Shown here: piece after piece, positions 19,049 through 26,689 of the stretch
Layout of the letters: every line of letters starts with the position of its first letter
Position numbering within the stretch: position 1 is the stretch's first letter
Origin: Trichodesmium sp050015995
GTDB taxonomy: Bacteria; Cyanobacteriota; Cyanobacteriia; Cyanobacteriales; Microcoleaceae
Assembly (NCBI RefSeq): GCF_050015995.1
Contig: NZ_JBNHEP010000062.1
Span: 1 to 64,000 of the forward strand
Direction of reading: 5' to 3'
DNA length: 64,000 bases
The notes under the pieces: generated by a model
Told to the model about the DNA's origin: nothing
The model's input: the letters and a program-made list of their open reading frames with translations, nothing else
Databases searched by the model: none
Translations under genes and position numbers: made by a program

Positions 19049-21085
19049 TTAGATGATTAAAATATCGCTTTGAAGTAGATTTGGAGTACCGTTGAGGCGA
19101 GCAATAGTAACAACATCACTTAAATCATTAGGATCGTCACTAGGACTACCACTACCACTAGGATCGTACTTTAATAAACCAGAACCAACTAGAATTGGGC
19201 TTTCTCCGTCGGGTACTTCAGCACTAGGATCGGCTACTGGGTTACGTTCGTAGATAATTACAGGAGTTGTACCTCGAGCAAAGCTATTTTCATAGTTATC
19301 GCCTGCGTCAACAAGAACAAAATCAGCAGTGGCTATAACTGAGCCTTCGCTTGAATTAGCTAAATTAAATCCATCATCCAGAAGTAGTATTCGGTCGTCA
19401 GCAGGATCGAAATCTACGATAACACTATTTTCAGTAACCTCGTCCTCAACAGCAAAATAAACAAAGCTATCGTCTCCTTCACCACCAATTAATGAGTCGC
19501 CCGTACCATTAAGACCTGCTGCGATATAGTCGTCACCTCCACCACCGAGAATAGTATCTGTGCCACCACGGCCAAATATAATGTCATCCCCTGCACCAGC
19601 AACAATACTATCGTTTCCTGTTTCATCTGTAGTACCACCAACAATGGAGTCATTACCAGCTCCAGTAACTAGGGTGTCATTTCCATCACCACCACTTAAG
19701 GTGTTATTACCTTGAGTATCTTCTATGAGGAAAGTTGCTGTACCTCCACCCTGAGCTGCTATGACAGTATCATTACCTTGCGTATTACCTATTAATTGAT
19801 CGCTAGTTCCACCAAACTGGATAAAGTCATTGCCTGTACCACCATCAAAGAAGTTCGATACACCTGGGTTTGAACTACCCAAAAGTCTGTCATTACCTGC
19901 ACCACCAATCAGAGTAACTTCAATAGCAGCACCACCCGAAGCATCGGTACTGATGCCTGTAGCATCAATAGTGTCGTTGCCAATACCACCATCGACGCGA
20001 TTAAAAATACCACTCAGGCTATCATTGCCCACACCACCAATCATGGTATCTGTGATAAAGCCTGCTTCTATAGTATCGTTACCTTCTCCTCCATCTAGTC
20101 TGTTTTGACCAGAAAAACCTGCAGTTTCAACTGCTACACCATTAGGGCTAAATTTACCCTCATTTTCTTCCAGTAACTCTGTAACAATGAAGTCATCTCC
20201 TTCACCACCACTCAAGGTATCCCTGGCAGCTTGACCTTGAAGAGTATCGTCGCCAGCTCCACCATCTAAAGAATTTCTACCATCACCGAATGATCCTACC
20301 GCACCTTGAATAAAATCATTACCTTCACCACCTAGTAGAGTAGACCTTTCTATTGGAACTAAAACTATAGCCTCAGAATCAACTGGAGTACCTGTCCTTT
20401 CCTGATTCAAGTTAATGATTATATCATCAGCTCGATCTCCGCTTACACGAACTTGGCTGCCTAAAGAATATAATGTATCAGCATCTCTACCACCATATAT
20501 ACTATCGCGATCGCCAAAACCAACAACTAAATCTGCGTCTCGGTTTGCAGATATAAAGTTCTCGTCTTGACCTGTATCACCTGTAAATGTTGGTAAGGCA
20601 TCGAAGTCTAGTACATCTAATACTTCCGGAGTAAATACACTGATAGTGTCAGATCCCCTACCACCATAGATACTGTCTCTTGCACCTACAAGTAGGATAT
20701 CATTACCTCGATTGGCAGAGAACCAGTTATCTCCAATCAAACCTCGTATAAAGTCATCCCCATCACCTCCATAAAGGCTTGTTCGGGAAATAGCTACTAA
20801 AGTATCATTGTCTGCATCTCCAAATCCAAAACCTGCTGCAGCTTGGAATTCCAGGGAATCATTTCCATTCCCACCTTCAAGAGTGTCAGCTTGACCAGAA
20901 TTATTAAGGCCAGATGGGCCTCTGGACACCAAACTATCGTTTCCATCTCCACCTTGAACTAGACTACCTCCTAGGGTAGAAGTCAATATTAGGTCATCTC
21001 CACCAAGAGCTTCAATTGTATCAGGTTTCTGATTTCCTGCATCGTCCTGATTGAAGATATCATCTCCCTCAGTTAGTGTTACCAT
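19049..21085 (-). CDS. RTX-type (hemolysin-type) calcium-binding repeat protein
   Basis: The 678-residue acidic protein is built almost wholly of RTX-like nonapeptides such as GGDGNDSLV, GGDGDDFIRG, GGRGSDTIS, GGEGNDFIQG and GGAGDDTLQG, which bind calcium outside the cell. There is no signal peptide and no catalytic domain that I recognise. The C-terminal 100 residues (VIVDFDPADDRILLLDDGF ... TIARLNGTPNLLQSDILII) resemble the uncleaved C-terminal signal of cyanobacterial type I substrates. The exporter with a degenerate C39 domain at 4.9-7.9 kb fits such a substrate, though linkage is inferred. The start is supported by AGGAG nine bases before ATG. It is probably a surface or S-layer-like protein. 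Confidence 0.9.
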   Translation of the reverse strand: MVTLTEGDDIFNQDDAGNQKPDTIEALGGDDLILTSTLGGSLVQGGDGNDSLVSRGPSGLNNSGQADTLEGGNGNDSLEFQAAAGFGFGDADNDTLVAISRTSLYGGDGDDFIRGLIGDNWFSANRGNDILLVGARDSIYGGRGSDTISVFTPEVLDVLDFDALPTFTGDTGQDENFISANRDADLVVGFGDRDSIYGGRDADTLYSLGSQVRVSGDRADDIIINLNQERTGTPVDSEAIVLVPIERSTLLGGEGNDFIQGAVGSFGDGRNSLDGGAGDDTLQGQAARDTLSGGEGDDFIVTELLEENEGKFSPNGVAVETAGFSGQNRLDGGEGNDTIEAGFITDTMIGGVGNDSLSGIFNRVDGGIGNDTIDATGISTDASGGAAIEVTLIGGAGNDRLLGSSNPGVSNFFDGGTGNDFIQFGGTSDQLIGNTQGNDTVIAAQGGGTATFLIEDTQGNNTLSGGDGNDTLVTGAGNDSIVGGTTDETGNDSIVAGAGDDIIFGRGGTDTILGGGGDDYIAAGLNGTGDSLIGGEGDDSFVYFAVEDEVTENSVIVDFDPADDRILLLDDGFNLANSSEGSVIATADFVLVDAGDNYENSFARGTTPVIIYERNPVADPSAEVPDGESPILVGSGLLKYDPSGSGSPSDDPNDLSDVVTIARLNGTPNLLQSDILII

Positions 21086-21406
21086 ACCGTTTCACTCCTC
21101 TACATCTATAAATTTATGGTGAATTGTTCTATTTGGTTATACTACTTAGAACACAACTAATTTTATATTCGGCTGTAGTTTAACCTGTTTATCTAGAATA
21201 AGTCTAGCCTTTTAACTACAAAAATTATTAGCCCAAAATGGGCCTAATTATGATTTGCCTGTGAGTTTAGCATTATTGACTTTGAAGTACAACAAAGTCT
21301 TTATTCTCAGGCAGCATATTTTTTAATGATTGATTATATTCTGAACATTATCCGAGGACGGGATTAATTAATTTTAGGTTCCCAGATAGGTCAATTTTGA
21401 AGATAG
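21086..21406. other. Leader region of the RTX gene with nested inverted repeats
   Basis: No gene. A nested structure is visible: GCCTGTGAG (21257-21265) with CTCAGGC (21306-21312) encloses GACTTTG (21278-21284) with CAAAGTC (21293-21299). A second hairpin, GCCCAAAATGGGC near 21232-21244, is followed on the minus strand by TAATAATTTTTG and could terminate the upstream GT4 transcript. The promoter of the RTX gene should lie here, but no box is clear enough to call. Confidence 0.5.
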
Positions 21407-22678
21407 CTAGAACTTGGAGAAGGTTGGAGATTGTTTTGTCTCTGTACCTATAGTTGGTGTGAGGGTACGATTGGCAACTTGATTAATTAGTTCTAAATGT
21501 TTTCCTAATAAATCTGGTAAAGCATAACGTTCTAATACAGTTTGGCGTGCTTTTTTCCTTATTTCTGCCATGCGAGTTGGGTGATCTAAAACTTCATCAA
21601 CACGGTCAGCTATTTGCTTGGGAGAGAAGAAGTCTACTAATAGGCCATTTTCCCCATCTTGAATAATTTCCCTGACTGGTGCTGTGTCTGAACCTACAAT
21701 TAAACAGCCAGTAGATAGGGATTCAATCATTGACCATGAGAGCACAAAAGGTCTGGTTAAGTAAATGTGAACATCCGATGCTTGAATGACTTTCAAATAT
21801 AGTCCATAGGGCAATGAGCCAACAAAATGAACTCGTGATAAGTCCAAAGGGATTTTTTCTAGCATCTCTTGTTTATAAGTTTTACCATTGGGCAAAGATT
21901 TACCATAGCAAACTCTTTCGGAACCTACTACTATTACATGACAGTTTGGCCTTCTTTCTTGGAGATAGGCGATCGCTTCGATAAATTCTGGAAAACCGCG
22001 GTAGGGTTCCATTCCTCGCGCTACATAGGTCACCAGTTCATCTACTCCAGATAAGTCTAGATTGGGCAGTACCAGTTTGGCGCCGGGATCTGGTTTGAAA
22101 TATTCGGTATCTACTCCATCGTGGAGTACGGATAGTTTGGTTTGAAGTTCTGGGGGAAATTGAGAACGTTGCCAATATGTGGGAGATAATCCCCAATCAC
22201 AAGAGTACAAGTCTATTAATATGGGGGCATTTTTTACCCTGATTCTGGCCATGTCATCTATTGTTAGGGGTTCTGCGGGGTCAAAATCTGCATCGGAACC
22301 CTGAGAATGATAGAACCATTCAAAGTAGCATAGGAGGGGAGTTCCCGGAAATGCTTCTTTGACAAATAGGGTTGGTCCCCACCCAGAGTGACCGCAAATT
22401 ACGTCTGGCACAAATCCCTGGGCCTTGAGTTGTTCTGCCATTCTAAATACGGCTTGTCCATAAATTACTGCACTTTCTAGAGGGCGAACATAATGGTGGG
22501 TTTCTGGGCGGGGTTCGCGACTGGGGTTGAATAGTGCTTTATAAACTCCTGGTATTTTCCATTCTGGCCGTTCGTTTTTTGTACCGAAGACGACTTTATT
22601 TTCTGGGTTAGCTCCTAAAGCGGTAATAATATGACGATATTGGGCAGGAAAATTCGGGTGCAGAAATAAGGCTTTCAT
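21407..22678 (-). CDS. Family 4 glycosyltransferase
   Basis: The 423-residue GT-B enzyme starts MKALFLHPNFPAQYRHI. The N-terminal Glyco_trans_4_3-like domain (about 1-170) includes HSGWGPTLFVKEAFPGTPLL and YFEWFYH. The C-terminal GT1-type domain (about 200-400) includes VTYVARGMEPYRGFPEFIEA, HVIVVGSERVCYG, VHFVGSLPYGLYLKVIQAS and SMIESLSTGCLIVGSDTAPV with the E...E nucleotide-sugar motif. It should transfer a sugar from an activated donor to a lipid- or protein-linked glycan at the cytoplasmic face. It lies at the downstream end of the minus-strand glycan genes and just before the RTX gene. Confidence 0.9.
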   Translation of the reverse strand: MKALFLHPNFPAQYRHIITALGANPENKVVFGTKNERPEWKIPGVYKALFNPSREPRPETHHYVRPLESAVIYGQAVFRMAEQLKAQGFVPDVICGHSGWGPTLFVKEAFPGTPLLCYFEWFYHSQGSDADFDPAEPLTIDDMARIRVKNAPILIDLYSCDWGLSPTYWQRSQFPPELQTKLSVLHDGVDTEYFKPDPGAKLVLPNLDLSGVDELVTYVARGMEPYRGFPEFIEAIAYLQERRPNCHVIVVGSERVCYGKSLPNGKTYKQEMLEKIPLDLSRVHFVGSLPYGLYLKVIQASDVHIYLTRPFVLSWSMIESLSTGCLIVGSDTAPVREIIQDGENGLLVDFFSPKQIADRVDEVLDHPTRMAEIRKKARQTVLERYALPDLLGKHLELINQVANRTLTPTIGTETKQSPTFSKF

Positions 22679-22747
22679 AAGTTTAGTGATTGGTGATTGT
22701 GGTTTAATACTAAATTAGTTAGGGACTTCCAAATAAAAAAATATATA

Positions 22748-22838
22748 CAGGATTTACGCATTTTTGAGTTCTAAACACTACATATCTATAACGTTAGAGT
22801 TTTTGAACACTGTATATAGTGTTTATGTGTAAGTCCTG
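22748..22838. mobile_element. 91-bp mini-element with IS701-like ends
   Basis: CAGGATTTACGCA (22748-22760) and TGTGTAAGTCCTG (22826-22838) are near-perfect inverted repeats. They match the ends of the IS701-like relics at 17639 and 58974. Between them lie AAACACT/AGTGTTT and an ATCTATAACGTTAGAG palindrome-like core. No coding sequence. Confidence 0.65.
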
Positions 22839-22961
22839 ATACAATGACTCTGAATTGAGGGAGTAGGGAATAGAGTCAGCGAAACTTTCCAGATTTAGTT
22901 CAAAAATTGGATAATTTATTTTTTGCTATTCCCTTAATAATTAATTATTAATTGTTAATTA

Positions 22962-23660
22962 TTAATTATTGTCAGGTGCTTGACAAATCCAAACACAATC
23001 TCTGGGAACTGAGTTAGTATCTTTATAAATAATTTGGTAGTTAAGATGGGAGAGAAATTTTTTCATTATTGTGTCTGTCATTACTGAGTGGGCAGTGCCA
23101 TTTCGTTTACCCATAAGATTTTTATCCCAATCTTTGAGAAATCTTTCCCAACCTAGATTGCTGAGAGTATTTGTGTGGTGAAATATGCAAAGTTTTTGCC
23201 CTTTTAATTTGGCAGGGATTTTAGTTAGGTAGTTAAAAATATCTCTGGGTTCTAAATGCACCATTGTGTCATAGCAAAAGCAAATATCTGCTACTTGTGA
23301 TTCAATTTCATTTAATGTTATTCCGTCAAGTTTTACAAATTTTATTCTATCTTCACCAAGTCTATTTTTAGTAGCATTTAACATGGAATTGGAAATATCA
23401 GCACATATTAATTTTTGGCAATATTTGAGTAACAATGCTGCGGTTCTTCCCCCACCAATTCCTATTTCTAATACTGTATCTTTGGGTTTGACATAAGGTA
23501 CGATAAATTTTTCTTCTATTAATTTTTCATACTCTACTAATGAGTTTGCTGCTCCGGCTGCTTTGCCTATCCATTCATCACCTACATGGGTTAATTCTGG
23601 GTAATGTTCTTGCCATTTTTTTGCATAGTCTTCCCATGCTTTTTCGTAATCAATAGTCAT
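22962..23660 (-). CDS. SAM-dependent methyltransferase
   Basis: The 232-residue class I enzyme shows motif I DTVLEIGIGGGRTAALLLKY (about 60-79), LICADISNSML as motif II, and CFCYDTMVHLEPRDIFNYL, consistent with the Methyltransf_11/25 fold. The C-terminal part (HHTNTLSNLGWERFLKDW) resembles methyltransferases of surface-sugar clusters. The acceptor is unknown. It stands 280 bp from the GT4 gene downstream, and an AT-only repeat tract (TTAATTATTAATTG) sits at its 3' end. Confidence 0.85.
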   Translation of the reverse strand: MTIDYEKAWEDYAKKWQEHYPELTHVGDEWIGKAAGAANSLVEYEKLIEEKFIVPYVKPKDTVLEIGIGGGRTAALLLKYCQKLICADISNSMLNATKNRLGEDRIKFVKLDGITLNEIESQVADICFCYDTMVHLEPRDIFNYLTKIPAKLKGQKLCIFHHTNTLSNLGWERFLKDWDKNLMGKRNGTAHSVMTDTIMKKFLSHLNYQIIYKDTNSVPRDCVWICQAPDNN

Positions 23661-24183
23661 GTTATATATCTGTATAATGATTTGTGACCAAAACCCTATG
23701 ATAAGATATTACAACATAAGCGCGGATTGCTATAGACAAATTCTCAGGTTTGATGGAATAGGAAGCATAAAAAAATCAAATAAACTTGACCTTATAAAAG
23801 GTTTAATGAGAGTAATATTTGTCTACTTGACATTCTACTTGATAATTAATCATCATGTTATATAATATGGTTTTCTTTTGTAAGTTTCTTAGTTAAGATA
23901 CCAATTCTGAGGTTTGAGTAAAGTACAAATTTATAAGTTTTAGGAGACAGGGAGCAAAAAAGAATCAAAATTAAGTATACTTGAAAAAAGTAGAGAAAGT
24001 TTGGATTAGCAGTTTAATTATACACATGAAAATTCTTTAGTAGGATAGGAAAATACTAATTTATCAATATTAAATAAGGGTGAGTATTAAAAAATCAATC
24101 TATGTCATAAATAGATCGATAAATAGGTTATTTCTGATGATTTTACCAAACTAAACATAACTTCTGTTCGATCATACCTACCT
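23661..24183. other. Spacer, nothing recognised
   Basis: AT-rich sequence after the methyltransferase start; no gene, hairpin or repeat could be supported. A plus-strand frame at 23659-23865 shows no protein features. Confidence 0.5.
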
Positions 24184-24187
24184 ACTT

Positions 24188-24414
24188 AGGGTTTGCTGAA
24201 AAAATTGGTTGGTGGGGGTAGGACACGGGGACGCACAGACGCGGGGGAACAGGCAACGGTTTCGGCCATTTTATGTGAATAAATTTTCTTGAATTTCAGC
24301 AGAAAATTTCAGTATTTTGAGGGCAATAATAGCCATAAACTTGGAGATCAACTTAATATAAAAAGCTCCATTACTCTAAGCTATCCTAACTTTTAGCTTT
24401 ATTCAGCAAGCCCT
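24188..24414. mobile_element. 227-bp MITE with 13-bp ends and ACTT target duplication
   Basis: AGGGTTTGCTGAA (24188-24200) is the inverse of TTCAGCAAGCCCT (24402-24414) with one mismatch. Both sides are flanked by ACTT (24184-24187 and 24415-24418), a likely 4-bp target duplication. The inside is non-coding. It is the best-preserved relative of the AGGG(T/C)TTGC elements at 2071, 2214, 59959 and 63755. Confidence 0.75.
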
Positions 24415-24471
24415 ACTTATAGAACCCATTTGATATCTTTGAGATTGATTTTTCTTTCTAAAACCTGAGGC

Positions 24472-24622
24472 AGGGCAAACGCATCTTGTCAATAAATTGG
24501 GGGTAATTATCAATAAACCCCGGTTTATTGCGCTTGTTGAGAATATACTTTCCACATATAGTGTGCATTTAATTTTAAAAACACTATATACAGGAATACG
24601 CAAATTAGATGCGTTTGCCCTG
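24472..24622. mobile_element. 151-bp MITE with 16-bp perfect ends and 10-bp target duplication
   Basis: CAGGGCAAACGCATCT (24472-24487) and AGATGCGTTTGCCCTG (24607-24622) are perfect inverted repeats. They are flanked by AAACCTGAGG on both sides (24462-24471, 24623-24632), a 10-bp direct repeat as expected for a target-site duplication. There is no reading frame of note. Confidence 0.85.
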
Positions 24623-24929
24623 AAACCTGAGGGATTGCGTTGAATAAAAAATCATGCGTACAGACGAAGAACCCCAACTTTTTTCTATAATATCAGAATT
24701 TTTGCGAGGATGCAACTGAAAATTCCTGCGTTGAAGAATTTTTCAGAAGCTTCAGAAAATGAAAATGTTGGCGGTTTTCTACTTAGGAGCAATGGATGGA
24801 AAGATTCGATGATGGGAAAAATTTGGCAGTTATAGTCATTTCAAATAAGAATGAAACACTTTTTCGCTTGAAACCCTTTCACAGCCAGAAACGGTCGTCT
24901 CAATCTAAACTGAAATGACTATATCTATA

Positions 24930-26320
24930 TTTTTGATAGGTGGGAAAGTTAGTTAATTTTCGGGAGGATTCTGTAATAATTACATTTATCCCTACCATCT
25001 GAGGTTTATAAGATAACATTTCAATTAACTTATTATAGGGAACAGATACAAAATGCGTGATTATTTCTTTTCCCTAAGTTTATCTTCTGCTTCCACTCTT
25101 CATTTTGACCTATTATCAATGTTCCTCTGCATCTGATTAATTAGAGTATCAATAATCAAACGAGATGATTTGTGGAGATAATCATTGATGAGCAAATTCT
25201 CTTTTTAACATAAGTTTTTTCTGCCTGAGACTTGATTGATTTTCCAGGAGTTGAGATTGTAGGAAGCTCTTAATTTTTTTATAGTATTGTTTTTATAGTA
25301 TTGATTGATAGATTTTAACGGTCTGCCATTTATCACTCTTGGGTTTTATGTTGGCTTGATTAAAAGTTAATGTAGCTAAGTTGTTTAATCCTATATCAAT
25401 ACTTGCACAACGATTTTTTTCTAGCTCGTATTGTTTTTCCGTCGCTTCATAAATTACCTCTATTGCATAATGGTTAAGAGATTGTTTGTAAAGGAAATAT
25501 AAAAAGGAGATAGGGAACAGGGAACAGGGAACAGGGAACAGGGAACAGGGAATAGGGAATAGGGAATAGGGAATAAGGAGGAAGAAATCAAGACAAATAT
25601 TTGTCGCTTAAAAATCTAGGAATATATGTACTGAATACTTCTCTACCTACCAAATTTCAATCTCTTGAAGTATTACCGCTTTTAGATTTTAGTCACTCGC
25701 ATGTTCTCTTAATACTTATTTTACAAACAGTCTCTAAGTCTAGGGACTAGACGAACTTGTTTAATTTATGAAGTAGGTACTAATGTTTTTAGATAAATCC
25801 CAGTTTTACTTAGATTAATAATTCTTTGTTTTAATTGCCTCTTGCTGATGGCTTGTGTGATATAAACTACAATATTTCTTCCAGTTATTTTATTTTTATA
25901 TCTAGGAAGACGAGGACGAGATTGAAACTTTGATGAGTTCTGTTTATAAACTTCGTTAGCTGTTAAAAAGCTTTTCGGTGTTTCTATCTAGTGTCATCAA
26001 TATTTGTTGAGATACTTTAGCTGGCATTGCTTGATAGTCTGATTGAGTAGAGAGTGTATGCAGCAAGTCATAAGGTGTTTCTATCTAGTATCATCAATAT
26101 TTGTTGAGATACTTTAGCTGGCATTGCTTGATAGTCTGATTGAGTAGAGAGTGTACCCAGCAAGTCATAATAGGATAGATTTATCTTTTCAAATATCCAA
26201 GACTGACGCACTAAGTAATTAGCATGAGTTTAAGAGATTTTTAGACAAGAAACACAGTCGGTCAATTTCCGGATAAAACGGATTATTTTTTGTATGGGAT
26301 ATGTCTCTCAACTAATTTCA
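24930..26320 (-). pseudogene. Decayed tnpB (IS200/IS605-type RNA-guided nuclease), split by a MITE
   Basis: Piecing frames together on the minus strand gives NYLVRQSWIFEKINLSYYDL, STQSDYQAMPAKVSQQILMI, then PRYKNKITGRNIVVY, VRLVPRLNHYAIEVIYEATE and ASIDIGLNNLATLTFNQ (the RuvC-I block with its catalytic Asp). IIDTLINQMQRNIDN and FVSVPYNKLIEMLSYKPQMV follow. Several stops and frameshifts are present. A 97-bp tandem duplication (25981-26077, 26078-26174) doubles the N-terminal YQAMPAKVSQQ segment. The 258-bp MITE at 25477-25734 interrupts the codons for PRL/NHY; removing it with one TA restores the frame locally. Confidence 0.85.
25477..25734. mobile_element. 258-bp MITE, copy 1, TA target duplication
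   Basis: It begins AGAGATTGTTTGTAAAGG and ends ATTTTACAAACAGTCTC, with imperfect inverted ends of about 16 bp. TA stands on both sides (25475-25476, 25735-25736). Inside is a heptamer array of five GGGAACA and four GGGAATA units (about 25514-25576), then unique non-coding sequence. It appears base-for-base the same as the inverse of 53006-53263. TA duplication fits IS630/Tc1-mariner-type mobilisation (inference). Confidence 0.92.
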
Positions 26321-26583
26321 TAAATCAAGGAGTTAAAATTACTAAATGCTCTGAACATTGATGAGTTTTTCTGATTATTTGTCTTGAATTAAGCGCTAAT
26401 TTCATTATACCATTAAACATAAGGTCGAGAGTTATTAAATTTTGTCAAATACTTAGACATTTGAAATTATTTGACTATATATGAATATATTTATGTACAA
26501 CGTTTATTATACTCTGCTTGTGGCAAAAATTGAGTTATCAAATTGATAAATTTACCACTTTAAGTTAATTTAAGCATATTCAC

Positions 26584-26670
26584 TAATTTTTGATTGCATG
26601 GTTGGAAAAAATCTACTAATTCCTGATATATTTTTCACTATATTGTTAGTAATTCCCAGAATTATTTTAA
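26584..26670. repeat. Relic copy of the sulfotransferase gene's 3' end
   Basis: The segment AATTTTTGATTGCATGG through CTACTAATTCCTGATATA to CCCAGAATTATT parallels 26719-26807, which codes the last 35 or so residues of the neighbouring sulfotransferase. It now has no open frame. It looks like the remnant of a further, third sulfotransferase repeat or a local duplication. Confidence 0.7.
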
Positions 26671-26689
26671 TTTAATTATCTTCTTGAAT

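Noticed and set aside
24403..24603. 66-codon minus-strand frame
   Set aside because: It runs across the ends of two MITEs and their target duplications.
25500..25580. CRISPR-like array of short repeats
   Set aside because: The units are direct 7-bp repeats without spacers, inside a MITE; no cas genes are present in the window.
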